Part shown: positions 13,705 to 22,918 of the stretch, in pieces
Position numbering within the stretch: position 1 is the stretch's first letter
Layout of the letters: every line of letters starts with the position of its first letter
Assembly (NCBI GenBank): GCA_023663185.1
Contig: JAMPHY010000001.1
Location: forward strand, 224,510-269,047
Origin: Clostridiales bacterium
GTDB lineage: Bacteria > Bacillota > Clostridia > Lachnospirales > Lachnospiraceae
Length of the DNA: 44,538 nt
Direction of reading: 5' to 3'
Notes under the pieces: model-generated
Seen by the model: only the letters and a program-made list of their open reading frames with translations
Told to the model about the DNA's origin: nothing
Databases searched by the model: none
Made by a program: the position numbers and the translations under genes

Positions 13705-14688
13705 TTAACGTATTTCGGTGCGATTTACAAGCGGAAGTCCATTTTCAAGTGAATATGCGTTTTCAAGCGTTTCTTTGGCGATTGCCTGCATAGCTTCCTT
13801 TGTGAAAAAGCCCATATGCGAAGTAATCAACACGTTAGGAAACGTCATAAGCCTTGCTAGTTTCTCGTCCTGCATAATCTCATTGGATTTATCTTCATAA
13901 AAAATTCCTTCTTCTTCCTCATAGACGTCAAGCCCGACTCCGCCGAATTTTCCCTCTACCAGCCCATCAATGAGCGCGTCCGTATCAATCAGGCTTCCTC
14001 TGGAAGTATTTACCAGATATACGCCGTCCTTCATCATCTTTATAGAGTTTTCGTTAATAATATGCCTTGTTCCCGACGTCAGTGGACAGTGCAGGGATAT
14101 AATGTCAGATTTTTCAAATAAAGTATCCAGTTCCACATATTCCGCTTCCAGCTTCGTATTCGGATACGGATCATAGGCAAGCACCTGCATGCCAAAACCG
14201 TTACATATTCTTATCATCGCCTGCCCGATTTTACCGGTTCCGATAATTCCGGCAGTCTTATGATACAAGTCCACGCCCATAAGTCCGTTCAGGCTCATAT
14301 TGAAATCGCGCGTCCTGATATACGCACGGTTTATGTGCCTATTTACCGTCAAAATCATTCCTATAGCGAACTCGGCTACGGCTTCGGGAGAATAGCTCGG
14401 CACTCTTAAGACAAGTATTTTATCCTCAGCTGCTTTTACATCTACATGATTGAAACCCGCGCTTCTAAGCAGAATCGCCTTTATCTTCATTTCATAAAGC
14501 GTATCAATCATTTCCGCCGTAATATAGTCGTTCACAAAAACGCAGATTGCATCGTAATTTTTGGCAAGATAAATAGTTTCCTCATTAAAAGGCACTTCAT
14601 AGAAATGGATATCAAATCCATAGTCCTTTCCCATTGGTTCAAACCATATTTTATCATAAGGTTTCGTACTAAAAAATGCAATTTTCAT
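13705..14688 (-). CDS. D-2-hydroxyacid dehydrogenase (D-lactate dehydrogenase-like)
   Basis: The enzyme is an NADH-dependent reductase of 2-keto acids, most like fermentative D-lactate dehydrogenase (pyruvate to D-lactate). The 327 residues contain the Rossmann motif GIIGTGKIGQAM (about 145-156), the substrate-binding arginine in VNTSRGSLID, and the catalytic histidine in ITSHMGFFT near the C-terminus. The start at 14688 (MKIAFFSTKPYD) is fixed by a GGGGGA ribosome binding site; 23 extra in-frame codons upstream are unlikely to be used. It follows the metG-hydrolase-DUF1002 terminator, so it heads a new unit, perhaps with the GNAT and HD-domain genes. Related hydroxyacids are possible substrates. 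Confidence 0.87.
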   Translation of the reverse strand: MKIAFFSTKPYDKIWFEPMGKDYGFDIHFYEVPFNEETIYLAKNYDAICVFVNDYITAEMIDTLYEMKIKAILLRSAGFNHVDVKAAEDKILVLRVPSYSPEAVAEFAIGMILTVNRHINRAYIRTRDFNMSLNGLMGVDLYHKTAGIIGTGKIGQAMIRICNGFGMQVLAYDPYPNTKLEAEYVELDTLFEKSDIISLHCPLTSGTRHIINENSIKMMKDGVYLVNTSRGSLIDTDALIDGLVEGKFGGVGLDVYEEEEGIFYEDKSNEIMQDEKLARLMTFPNVLITSHMGFFTKEAMQAIAKETLENAYSLENGLPLVNRTEIR

Positions 14689-14733
14689 TTTTAATCCCCC
14701 ATCACTATTTTTCAATTTATTATTCACAGAAGA

Positions 14734-14766
14734 TAAAAAAACATTCCGGATTTTCACCCGAAATGT
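14734..14766 (-). terminator. Terminator of the metG-hydrolase-DUF1002 unit
   Basis: On the minus strand ACATTTCGG (14766-14758) pairs with CCGGAATGT (14749-14741, one G-U), followed by seven Ts (14740-14734). The stem begins inside the last codons of the DUF1002 gene, so its stop codon (14756-14754) lies in the hairpin loop. Confidence 0.8.
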
Positions 14767-15689
14767 CCAAAAATGTTTTTGAAAAAATTTGATACGGTAT
14801 CTTTTATACCGTTAAATACGTTCTTTACCGCAGAGAGCAGCGCATTTTCTACCGCTTCATTAATAGCCTCGTTCGCGTTTTCAACAAGTTCAGTGCCGTA
14901 TTTATCATATAAACTCTGCGCCTGTTCGATAATATACTCTGCGTCCAGCCCCAGCGCATCGAGTTTCTTTAATAAAGAAGCTATCTGCTCTTTCTCTTTA
15001 TCACTCAGGCTGACGCCAAAGCGTTCTTCACCTTCTTTAATAGTCTCCTTTATGCTTGTTTCATCTCCGGTATCAAGGTCTCCGCCTGCCACTTTGCCTT
15101 TCAGCCATGCTATCAGGGATTCTACTTCCTCGGAATCCGCGTCCTTTATGCTTTCTGCGAGCTCTCCGGTCGTAATCATTTCATCTAGCGAGGTGTCAAA
15201 TACCGTATCCGATATAGTCGTGTCAGCCATCACCTCATATGCCTTCAACGCTCCAATCAGACCTGCCGTACCTGAAATGGACGTGGGTGCGACTACCAGC
15301 ACTTCCGTATCTTCCATGCCCGCCGTTATCAAGGCATTGCGATACATGCCGGTAGTACAGTAGTTGATATTCTGCGTCGTCACAATAACGCCCGAACCTG
15401 CCGCAGCTTTAGTCAGCTTCACGCTGGAAAGCGATTTGGTTCCGATAACGGAAGCCCCCAGATACGCGTCCAGATATTCATGCTCCATATCGTTAGTAAT
15501 ATAAATTACAGTGCAGTTCGACAAATCTTCTTCCGTCAGTCCCATCAACCCTAGCACCGTAGCGCGCTGACTATCCGACAAATCCGCTCCCAGAGCAACT
15601 ACTACGTCTTTAGTATCCGCCGCCATAACGGTATTCTTGCACAAACCGACAAGCAACAATACAGTAAGCAGCCCCAACCATTTTTTCAT
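14754..15689 (-). CDS. Secreted DUF1002 family protein
   Basis: This 311-residue protein has a cleavable signal peptide (MKKWLGLLTVLLLVGLCKNT, cut near AMAA/VMAA at about residue 24) and belongs to the DUF1002/YpuA family of unknown function. The mature part begins with a compact alpha/beta domain (about 25-165: VVVALGADLSDSQRATVL, then TNDMEHEYLDAYLG). A long helical region follows (about 180-290), and the C-terminus is amphipathic and Phe-rich. It is last in the operon behind metG and a hydrolase (18-nt gap) and ends inside its own terminator. It acts outside the membrane; I cannot give a role. Confidence 0.8.
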   Translation of the reverse strand: MKKWLGLLTVLLLVGLCKNTVMAADTKDVVVALGADLSDSQRATVLGLMGLTEEDLSNCTVIYITNDMEHEYLDAYLGASVIGTKSLSSVKLTKAAAGSGVIVTTQNINYCTTGMYRNALITAGMEDTEVLVVAPTSISGTAGLIGALKAYEVMADTTISDTVFDTSLDEMITTGELAESIKDADSEEVESLIAWLKGKVAGGDLDTGDETSIKETIKEGEERFGVSLSDKEKEQIASLLKKLDALGLDAEYIIEQAQSLYDKYGTELVENANEAINEAVENALLSAVKNVFNGIKDTVSNFFKNIFGHFG

Positions 15690-15707
15690 ATAAAAACAAA
15701 CCTCCGT

Positions 15708-16643
15708 TTATTCCAGTCTTTGCAAAATCCAGCGGTAAATATCACCATACACAAGTTCTCTGTCCGCCTCGTTCAATACTTCATGGCGGTCGCCTTCGTA
15801 AAGTTTCATGCGCACATTAGTCATTCCATACGCCAGATATGCGCTGTATGCCTGCTCCACGCCTTTCCCGTAATTGCCAACCGGATCATCTGCTCCTGAA
15901 ATCATCATAATCGGAAGCTCTTTAGGTAAATTCCCGAAGCTCTCATTATGACAGCAGTTATTAATAAGTTTCATCAGCGTTTCAAAACCGTTGACAGTAA
16001 AGGTAAATCCACATAATGAGTCCGCAATATATTTGTCTACGTTAGCCTCATTTTTGGAAATCCAGTCAGACGGCGTTCTTGAAGGTTCAAAGCCCTTATT
16101 ATATCCGCCGAATATCAACTTATCCAACAATTTACTTGTATGCTTGGAGCCGCAAAAAAGCTTCTGAACTGCAATCACTATTCTTGCCGCAAATATCAGC
16201 GCTTTTGGCACCATGCCGGTTCCGACGATAATAGCGCCGTCCACTCCTGTTCCATAGTGGAGCAGATAATTTCTCAAAATAAACGAACCCATGCTATGTC
16301 CCAAAATCAGATATTTAACTCCGGGATACTGTTTCTGTATAATCTTCTTAAGGCGGTGTTCGTCTCTTACCAGTACATTTGGCGCGTCATTCTCACAGAA
16401 ATATCCATATATTCCGCCTTCCTTAACCGACTTACCATGTCCAAGATGGTCGTCTCCCACTACCAAAATTCCCTTTTCGGCAAGAAAACGCGCAAATTCA
16501 TCATAGCGCTCAATATGTTCCGCCATACCATGTACAATTTGCAATATGCAATGGGGTTTTTCTATCTCCGGCAGCCATTTAACTGCATGTATTTTCTGCC
16601 CCGCTTCCCTTGAGTCAAAATAAAAATCTTCTTTATTAACCAT
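15708..16643 (-). CDS. Alpha/beta hydrolase (monoacylglycerol lipase-like, S33 type)
   Basis: This 311-residue serine hydrolase has the lysophospholipase/monoglyceride lipase look: HGMAEHIERYDEFA, then GDDHLGHGKS and the nucleophile elbow GHSMGS. The acid is likely the aspartate of SGADDPVG and the histidine that of GDRHEVLNE. It probably hydrolyses a lipid or other ester in the cytoplasm; the substrate is unknown. Two in-frame ATGs lie close together; 16643 is preferred because AAGGAG sits 8-9 nt before it, whereas 16649 is almost on top of the ribosome binding site. It lies 14 nt after metG and 18 nt before the DUF1002 gene. Confidence 0.85.
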   Translation of the reverse strand: MVNKEDFYFDSREAGQKIHAVKWLPEIEKPHCILQIVHGMAEHIERYDEFARFLAEKGILVVGDDHLGHGKSVKEGGIYGYFCENDAPNVLVRDEHRLKKIIQKQYPGVKYLILGHSMGSFILRNYLLHYGTGVDGAIIVGTGMVPKALIFAARIVIAVQKLFCGSKHTSKLLDKLIFGGYNKGFEPSRTPSDWISKNEANVDKYIADSLCGFTFTVNGFETLMKLINNCCHNESFGNLPKELPIMMISGADDPVGNYGKGVEQAYSAYLAYGMTNVRMKLYEGDRHEVLNEADRELVYGDIYRWILQRLE

Positions 16644-16657
16644 AAGCATACTCCTTT

Positions 16658-18685
16658 TTAACAGATTTCAGCTCCCGACGGCATGGATTTTTCAGGCGTC
16701 ATCAGCGCAAGATTGCCCTCTGCATCTTCTGCGCATAACAGCATTCCCTCAGAAGTCAGTCCCGCGATTTCTCTCGGTTTAAGATTAACCAGTACCATAA
16801 CTTTCTTACCGACCATCTCTTCTGCACTGTAATACTGTTTAATGCCCGATAAAATCTGCTTAACCTGTGAACCTATGCGCACCTTAGAACAAAGCAGTTT
16901 CTTAGATTTAGGAACTTCCTTACATTCCAAAATCTCGCCCACTTGAAACTGGCATTTGTCAAAATCATCATATGAAATCACAGCCTTTGCCTCTATGTCG
17001 ATTACGGCTTCCTCTGTTTCTTGTGTGACCTCAACGGTATCCTCTTCGCCTGCTGCCGCTTTTCTTTCGGCAAACATAGCTTCTACTTTCTCCATGACTT
17101 CATTCAGGTCTCTTCTTACGAATAAAATCTCAGGCGCTTCCACAACCTTATTTCCTGCCGGATACAAATGCGCCGCCTTCTCAATGTCCTGATTTTCCGC
17201 ACATTGCTCAAGAATTTCATAATCGACAAGGCTTGCGTTAATCTGCTCTGCGATTTTAACTGCGGTTTCAGGCATATAAGGCTCTAATAAGCTGGCGCCG
17301 ACAAGAATTCCGTTTAACAGATTATACAAAACGTCTGCAAGTCTGTCTTTCTTCGTCTCGTCTTTAGCCAATGCCCACGGCATAGTCTCGTCAATATATT
17401 TATTACAACGTTTAAACAATACAAAGATTTCCGTAATGGCGTCGGCAACGCGCAAATCGTCCATTTTTTTGCTTACTCTTGCATAGGTATCCGTAAGTAT
17501 GTTCCACAAATCAGCGTCTATCGCCGCTTCATCTGCCGGTATTTTAGCATTCTTGTTCTCAACCACTCCGCCAAAATACTTATTGCTCATGGAAATAGTT
17601 CTATTTACCAAATTACCAAGCGTATTGGCAAGGTCGGAATTGAGCCTTTCAACCATAAGGTCCCATGTAATAACTCCGTCGTTATCAAAAGGCATTTCAT
17701 GCAATACAAAATAACGTACCGCATCGACGCCGAAAAAGTCTATTAAATCCTCTGCATATATAACGTTTCCTTTAGACTTACTCATCTTACCGTCACCTTG
17801 CAATAACCACGGGTGTCCGAAAATCTGCTTAGGCAGCGGCTCGCCAAGCGCCATCAGGAAAATAGGCCAATACAACGTATGGAAACGGATAATATCTTTT
17901 CCGATAAGATGCAAGTCGGCAGGCCAGAGCTTAGAATACTGCTCAGTACTGTTACCGTCAGCGTCATATCCTATTCCCGTAATATAGTTGGAAAGCGCGT
18001 CCAGCCACACATAGACCACATGCTTATCATCAAAATCAACAGGTATGCCCCACTTGAACGAAGTTCTTGATACGCACAAATCCTGAAGTCCCGGAAGAAG
18101 AAAATTATTCATCATTTCATTTTTACGCGACATAGGCTGAATAAATTCCGGGTGCGTATTTATATGTTCTATCAAGCGGTCGGCATATTTGCTCATTTTG
18201 AAGAAGTATGCTTCTTCCTTTGCCGGTTTGACCTCTCTTCCGCAATCCGGACACTTGCCGTCCACTAGCTGCGACTCTGTCCAGAATGATTCACAGGGCG
18301 TACAATACATTCCTTCGTATGCGCCTTTATAGATATCCCCCTGCTCATACAGTTTCTTAAAAATCTTCTGCACCTGCTTCTCATGATAATCGTCTGTGGT
18401 GCGAATGAATTTGTCATATGAAGTATTAAGCGAATCGCAAATTGAGCGAATCTGTCCTGCAACATTATCTACAAATTCTTTCGGCGTAACGCCGGCTTCC
18501 TGCGCTTTTAGCTCGATTTTCTGTCCGTGCTCGTCAGTTCCCGTCTGAAAATACACGTCATATCCGTCTTTTCTCTTAAATCTGGCAATGCTGTCTGCCA
18601 ATACAATCTCATAGCTGTTGCCTATATGCGGCTTGCCGGAAGTATATGCAATCGCTGTAGTAATATAATATTTTCCCTTGTTCAT
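16658..18685 (-). CDS. metG: Methionyl-tRNA synthetase with C-terminal tRNA-binding domain
   Basis: The enzyme charges tRNA-Met for initiation and elongation. The 675-residue class I synthetase carries the HIGH-type motif PHIGN (residues 19-23), a four-cysteine zinc knuckle (CTPC...CPDC) and the KMSKS loop (GKMSKSKGN). An anticodon-binding helical domain follows, then a C-terminal EMAP/Trbp111 domain (about 570-675: FDKCQFQVGEILECKEV). A Glu-rich linker (about 540-565) joins the last two parts. It has its own consensus-like promoter at 18723-18751; no T-box leader fits in the 60-nt upstream space. It heads an operon with the alpha/beta hydrolase and the DUF1002 protein, an unexplained grouping. 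Confidence 0.97.
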   Translation of the reverse strand: MNKGKYYITTAIAYTSGKPHIGNSYEIVLADSIARFKRKDGYDVYFQTGTDEHGQKIELKAQEAGVTPKEFVDNVAGQIRSICDSLNTSYDKFIRTTDDYHEKQVQKIFKKLYEQGDIYKGAYEGMYCTPCESFWTESQLVDGKCPDCGREVKPAKEEAYFFKMSKYADRLIEHINTHPEFIQPMSRKNEMMNNFLLPGLQDLCVSRTSFKWGIPVDFDDKHVVYVWLDALSNYITGIGYDADGNSTEQYSKLWPADLHLIGKDIIRFHTLYWPIFLMALGEPLPKQIFGHPWLLQGDGKMSKSKGNVIYAEDLIDFFGVDAVRYFVLHEMPFDNDGVITWDLMVERLNSDLANTLGNLVNRTISMSNKYFGGVVENKNAKIPADEAAIDADLWNILTDTYARVSKKMDDLRVADAITEIFVLFKRCNKYIDETMPWALAKDETKKDRLADVLYNLLNGILVGASLLEPYMPETAVKIAEQINASLVDYEILEQCAENQDIEKAAHLYPAGNKVVEAPEILFVRRDLNEVMEKVEAMFAERKAAAGEEDTVEVTQETEEAVIDIEAKAVISYDDFDKCQFQVGEILECKEVPKSKKLLCSKVRIGSQVKQILSGIKQYYSAEEMVGKKVMVLVNLKPREIAGLTSEGMLLCAEDAEGNLALMTPEKSMPSGAEIC

Positions 18686-18722
18686 AAGTCCCGTCCTTTC
18701 TTTATTATTAGAAATTAGTGTT

Positions 18723-18751
18723 AGACTATCACAAAGATATTATATTGTCAA
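18723..18751 (-). promoter_or_regulatory. metG promoter
   Basis: On the minus strand TTGACA (18751-18746), a 17-nt spacer and TAGTCT (18728-18723) form a sigma-A promoter that starts transcription about 30 nt before the metG start codon. The -35 is perfect; the -10 is weaker. Confidence 0.65.
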
Positions 18752-18772
18752 TCAAAGAAACGGAAACGGGTG

Positions 18773-19678
18773 TTAATTTGAATACAGGTTCAGTGTAGTG
18801 CTGCCTGCGTCATAAAGATACTGTAATCGCTCAAATTCCATCTGTTCCATCTTATCATCTACGTTGCTAAACTGATTAGTAACATCTGTCATATTCTGCT
18901 GCATCCTGTCATTTACATCATTAAATTGATTTGTAATGTCCTTCATACTCTGCTCCGCTGCAGTTTTTAACGAGTTCGCCACTTCATCTATTTTCTTTTG
19001 CAATTCGGCATCCGCCGTTTTTAACTCGCTAATCTTAGCATATATATCCAGAATATCATTATCAATATCGTCAATCTGCTGCTCTATCTCGCTTATATTA
19101 TTGTGTATATCCGTAATTGTTTCACTATTAATAATAGTTATCGACTCCACAAGTTCATCAATACGTGTCTCAGCAGTCTGCAGTTGAACCGTCAGCTCAG
19201 TAATCTCATTGGTGATTCCTGATAATTTTTCTTTAAATACAGTATTTTCAAGCTGTGCCTCCGCAGCTTCCATGAGTGTCTCCTTAGTTTCCAGCATAGT
19301 CTGTAAGGAGCTCTCAACTTTTTCCTTGAGCGTCTCCAATTCTGTTATATACTGCTGTAGCATTATCTCTTCCTGCGTGCGCTCTCCATCTGCCGCTCCA
19401 TACCCTTTGCCATCTTCACCGCTTATCGTACTTACTTCCGATAGACTTCCGTCTGCTCCCTCGCTTAGTACGGTTTCTGAAAAGCCTGTATAGGTCTCTG
19501 CTTTTATCTCAGTTTTATTTCTGCCTGATATTTTCTGCCACAGTATGAATAGGCACAATATACATACTATAAACAGTATTACTCCCAATATACACGGAAG
19601 CATCATATTATTGTTACCTTCTGACTCAACCATATCGGCTTCGTCATATTCTGACACTTTTGTCATAATTTCTTTCAT
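18773..19678 (-). CDS. Membrane-anchored coiled-coil protein of unknown function
   Basis: No family is recognised. The 301 residues comprise a short acidic N-terminus (1-24), one membrane helix (about 25-47, MLPCILGVILFIVCILCLFI), an acidic Gly/Ser-rich spacer (about 50-100) and a long predicted coiled coil (about 101-285). Near the end is a duplicated element (DITNQFNDVNDRMQQNM and DVTNQFSNVDDKMEQM). The topology suggests a single-pass protein with an extracytoplasmic rod, conceivably a scaffold or a tether to the cell wall. The start MKEIMTK at 19678 follows AGGGG. It stands alone between the metG promoter and the terminator of the arabinose operon. Confidence 0.7.
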   Translation of the reverse strand: MKEIMTKVSEYDEADMVESEGNNNMMLPCILGVILFIVCILCLFILWQKISGRNKTEIKAETYTGFSETVLSEGADGSLSEVSTISGEDGKGYGAADGERTQEEIMLQQYITELETLKEKVESSLQTMLETKETLMEAAEAQLENTVFKEKLSGITNEITELTVQLQTAETRIDELVESITIINSETITDIHNNISEIEQQIDDIDNDILDIYAKISELKTADAELQKKIDEVANSLKTAAEQSMKDITNQFNDVNDRMQQNMTDVTNQFSNVDDKMEQMEFERLQYLYDAGSTTLNLYSN

Positions 19679-19863
19679 TTTCTCTACCCCTTTCTCTACT
19701 TATAATATCGTTTGAATCATGGCGAGCCGCCGGAAAATCAGAATAACCGCTTTATTACAGAACCGTTATTTAGATTAATTCAAAAGATTTTTAAGATAAA
19801 AATACAATATCATAATAATTTCTCAAATGCAATATCGGCAATTTTCACAAAAAATAATTTTTA

Positions 19864-19905
19864 AAAGCCGGAAAAACATCTCTAATCCCGATGTTTTCCG
19901 GCTTT
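19864..19905 (-). terminator. Terminator of the arabinose operon
   Basis: AAAGCCGGAAAAACATC (19864-19880) pairs with GATGTTTTCCGGCTTT (19890-19905), about 16 bp with one bulged base, around a 9-nt loop. It lies 35 nt after the stop of the GH43 gene; the minus-strand copy ends in a run of Ts. It is long and almost symmetrical and would also stop transcription from the other side. Confidence 0.9.
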
Positions 19906-19940
19906 CTGCATGTCAAAAGACTTATAATTACTTAGGCAAA

Positions 19941-21323
19941 TTACGCATTATTTTTAAGACCTTTTCCCCATATGGTTCTGCCATCTTGCGTATATCCGCA
20001 TATTGTGACACAGACACCGCTGTTTTCATAGTCATATCCAACTCCGGCAACGACCAATGCGTTCTGTATCTGTACGCCTTCATGTTTTGCCCTTGTCATA
20101 TGGTTATCATCATTGCTAAAAATTATCCACTCCCACCAATAATCTTCGTGCAGAATGTCTGTATCCTGCGCAATCTCTTCTGGGAAATGCGGCACTCCGT
20201 CCACAATATCCAACTTAAAGCATTCGGTCTGCGCCGGTTCTTCACCTGCAAAAGGCTCCGGTGAGAACACCGGTATATCATTTAAAAAATACATTCGTCT
20301 TACCATCATATAGTGCATAAGATACGAAACTTTTCCGTCCTGCCTATCCGTTTCTTTCATCAGAGACTTTGCACCGTCTCTAATATGGTGTACGAAATAA
20401 TACTCTCCTTCCGGCTCATTGAAAAAAGGCACGCCATGTCCCGGTCCTCTGAATCCGCCGAAACTCCAACCGTCTCCTTCTTCCGCATACGGTTTCGACG
20501 CGGTGAACCAGTAACTTCCCGCAAGCTTGATACCAAGCGATTCCCCGTCTAATGAAGCCCCCGCCATATCCCTATATGGACCACGGACAGTATCGCTCAC
20601 GCCTACACGAATATCATAATCTTCTCCAAGCCAGCCGTAAGAAAGGAACAGATAATATTTTCCATTACTATGATTCCTTATTATTGACGCGCCCTCTGGT
20701 CCATCGATATAGGAATTTTCAGGTTTATGAGCAATCCTTTCTCCAAGAATATGCGGATTATGGTCCAGTGATAATCCAGTTGTTACCTCTAGTTCTTTTA
20801 GATAAATTCCACCAAAAAAAGAACCGTACACAAGATACTTATTTCCCTTCTCATCATCTATAATATGCGGATCAATGGCGTTGGGCAGACTATCGTCTGT
20901 CCCCCATGAATCCACCACGACTCCACGATTTTCAAATGGGCCCTCCGGATTGTTAGCTACTGCAAGCCATATTCTAGACTCAGAACTGCCAAACGCTCTG
21001 GTTGCAGAATAGTACATTCTGTATTCTCCCTGCGAATATTCGACAAACGGCGCCCAAAATCCCCTTGTAGACGGATATTGTCCGTTATCTCTTCCCTGCT
21101 TTATGGCAGCGTCTGAAAGCGCATATCCTACAAATTCAAAATCCACCAGATTTCTACTGCGCCTAATAGGTATTCCTTGTCTGTAATTAGATGTAATAGC
21201 TGAATCAGTAGCATATGAATAGTACATACCGCTTGCAGCATCGTACATAATCGAAGGATCATGCGACTCAAACAGCGGATTTATTTCCCTGTTATGACAA
21301 TTCAATTTAAATCCCGGTCTCAT
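19941..21323 (-). CDS. Cytoplasmic GH43 glycoside hydrolase (arabinanase-like)
   Basis: This 460-residue family 43 five-bladed propeller enzyme most resembles endo-1,5-alpha-L-arabinanases and arabinofuranosidases. The three catalytic acids are in view: the base aspartate in SHDPSIMY (near residue 22), the pKa-tuning aspartate in NAIDPHII (near 150) and the acid glutamate in GPEGASII (near 215). A C-terminal beta domain follows (about 330-460). There is no signal peptide, so it should act on imported arabino-oligosaccharides in the cytoplasm. It is the last gene of the araB-araD-transketolase operon, 14 nt after map, which supports arabinose release as its job. Exact linkage specificity cannot be told. 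Confidence 0.86.
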   Translation of the reverse strand: MRPGFKLNCHNREINPLFESHDPSIMYDAASGMYYSYATDSAITSNYRQGIPIRRSRNLVDFEFVGYALSDAAIKQGRDNGQYPSTRGFWAPFVEYSQGEYRMYYSATRAFGSSESRIWLAVANNPEGPFENRGVVVDSWGTDDSLPNAIDPHIIDDEKGNKYLVYGSFFGGIYLKELEVTTGLSLDHNPHILGERIAHKPENSYIDGPEGASIIRNHSNGKYYLFLSYGWLGEDYDIRVGVSDTVRGPYRDMAGASLDGESLGIKLAGSYWFTASKPYAEEGDGWSFGGFRGPGHGVPFFNEPEGEYYFVHHIRDGAKSLMKETDRQDGKVSYLMHYMMVRRMYFLNDIPVFSPEPFAGEEPAQTECFKLDIVDGVPHFPEEIAQDTDILHEDYWWEWIIFSNDDNHMTRAKHEGVQIQNALVVAGVGYDYENSGVCVTICGYTQDGRTIWGKGLKNNA

Positions 21324-21337
21324 ATCTTATCTTCCTT

Positions 21338-22210
21338 TTACCATGTAAGTACTTCGTGTCCGTCCTCCGTGACGGCTACCGTAACCTCCCATTGAGCCGA
21401 GGGCAGTCCGTCTTCGGTATATACGGTCCAACCGTTATCATCATCAATGTAGATATCCTGCTTCCCCATATTCACCATCGGTTCAATCGTAAATACCATT
21501 CCGGGAACCATCAACATTTCCGTTCCTTTAGTAGTGACATAGCTGACGAACGGTTCTTCATGGAACTCAAGTCCAATTCCATGCCCGCCTACCTCGCTTA
21601 CGACGGAATATCCGTTCTGCTTCGCATAGTCGTTAATCGCCTGCGCCATATCGCCGAGAAAGTTCCACGGCTTGACCTGCTCTAAGCCTATATCGATACA
21701 TTTATGCGCAGTTTCCACAAGTTTCCTTGTCTTTTCCTCAACGTTCCCCAGCATAAACATGCGGGAAGAATCCGAGAAATAGCCGTTATAAATCGTAGAA
21801 GCGTCTACATTAACTATATCGCCGTCCTTAAGAATCACATCTGTTGAAGGTATACCATGACAAACCTGTGAATTAAGAGATGTACATACACTTTTCGGAT
21901 ATCCGTCATAGCCTAGCGGCGCAGGAATCCCGCCCATCTGCACCGTCTTTTCATACACCATTTTATCTATTTCTTCCGTATTCATTCCTATATGGATATT
22001 CTCCGCTACATAATCCAATACGGCGATATTTATTTTACTGCTTTCTTTGATTCCATCAATCTGTTCTTTAGTCTTGATAATATCGTGGTCCGGAACTATA
22101 TGTCCTTCATAAGCATATTGCTGTATTTTTTCATCAAACGCCATGTGGCAGACTTTATACTTGCGTCCGCTATTACACCAGCAAGGCTCGTTTCTTCCTA
22201 ATTTCTTCAT
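21338..22210 (-). CDS. map: Methionine aminopeptidase type I with N-terminal SEC-C zinc motif
   Basis: The enzyme removes the initiator methionine from new proteins. Of 290 residues, 5-22 form a SEC-C zinc-binding motif (C10-x-C12...C21-H22), followed by the pita-bread catalytic domain with its metal ligands (VNVDAST, FSDSSR, GHGIGLEFHEEP, FTIEPM). SEC-C-bearing Map proteins are a known variant beside a short housekeeping Map; the motif may aid ribosome docking. Its place between rpe (17-nt gap) and a GH43 gene (14-nt gap) inside a pentose operon is odd for a housekeeping function, and suggests this copy is expressed with arabinose use. Confidence 0.92.
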   Translation of the reverse strand: MKKLGRNEPCWCNSGRKYKVCHMAFDEKIQQYAYEGHIVPDHDIIKTKEQIDGIKESSKINIAVLDYVAENIHIGMNTEEIDKMVYEKTVQMGGIPAPLGYDGYPKSVCTSLNSQVCHGIPSTDVILKDGDIVNVDASTIYNGYFSDSSRMFMLGNVEEKTRKLVETAHKCIDIGLEQVKPWNFLGDMAQAINDYAKQNGYSVVSEVGGHGIGLEFHEEPFVSYVTTKGTEMLMVPGMVFTIEPMVNMGKQDIYIDDDNGWTVYTEDGLPSAQWEVTVAVTEDGHEVLTW

Positions 22211-22227
22211 TGTTCTTTACGTCCGTT

Positions 22228-22878
22228 TCACATCAGCTTTAAATATTTCCCGACATTTTCTTCAATATTCCCATGAAAAATTCCGGAGCCCGCTACAATC
22301 ACATTTGCACCCGCTCCTAGAACTATAGGAATATTGCTGTCGGTGATACCGCCGTCCACCTGAATATCCATATCAGGATTCAGTTTATCCGCCAGACTCC
22401 GCGCGGTTCTAATTCTCTGTGTAGATTCAGGAATATACTCCTGTCCGCCAAAGCCGGGCTCCACTGTCATAACAAGCAGCATATCCAGCTTACTAAGATA
22501 CGGCTTCGCCGCTTCTATGGGCGTTTTCGGCTTAACAGACATTCCCACTCTACACCCGGCGCTATGTATCATATCTATAACTTTGTCAGCGTCTTTTGTT
22601 GCTTCCAAATGAAATGTTATACTGTCTGCACCGCACTTTACAAATTCCTCTATATACCGTTCAGGTTCCACAATCATCAGGTGTACGTCAAAAACTTTCT
22701 TCGTCACCTGTCTGATTGTGGAAATTACCGGTATACCAAAGGAAATCGATGGTACGAACACTCCGTCCATGACATCAATATGTATATAGTCCGCGCCCGC
22801 TTTATCCGCCTGCTCTATCTGCTTCCCCAGAATACTGAAGTCCGCAGCCAGTATGGAAGGCGCTAATAAATTTTTCAT
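22228..22878 (-). CDS. rpe: Ribulose-phosphate 3-epimerase
   Basis: The enzyme interconverts D-ribulose 5-phosphate and D-xylulose 5-phosphate in the pentose phosphate pathway. The 216-residue TIM barrel shows SILAADFSILG, the metal-site HIDVMDGVFVPS, HLMIVEP, TVEPGFGGQ and VDGGI, all standard. Length is typical. It lies 40 nt after the transketolase C-terminal half and 17 nt before map, within the arabinose operon. There it would rebalance pentose phosphates for the adjacent transketolase. Confidence 0.96.
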   Translation of the reverse strand: MKNLLAPSILAADFSILGKQIEQADKAGADYIHIDVMDGVFVPSISFGIPVISTIRQVTKKVFDVHLMIVEPERYIEEFVKCGADSITFHLEATKDADKVIDMIHSAGCRVGMSVKPKTPIEAAKPYLSKLDMLLVMTVEPGFGGQEYIPESTQRIRTARSLADKLNPDMDIQVDGGITDSNIPIVLGAGANVIVAGSGIFHGNIEENVGKYLKLM

Positions 22879-22918
22879 AATTTTTCCTCATTCTTACTAG
22901 GTCATGCTCAAGTGTAAA

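Noticed and set aside
19826-19850. GCCGATAT on the minus strand near 19838, resembling a sigma-D -10 box before the coiled-coil gene
   Set aside because: No TAAA lies 14-16 nt upstream, and an 8-base match is expected about once by chance in a window this size on two strands.
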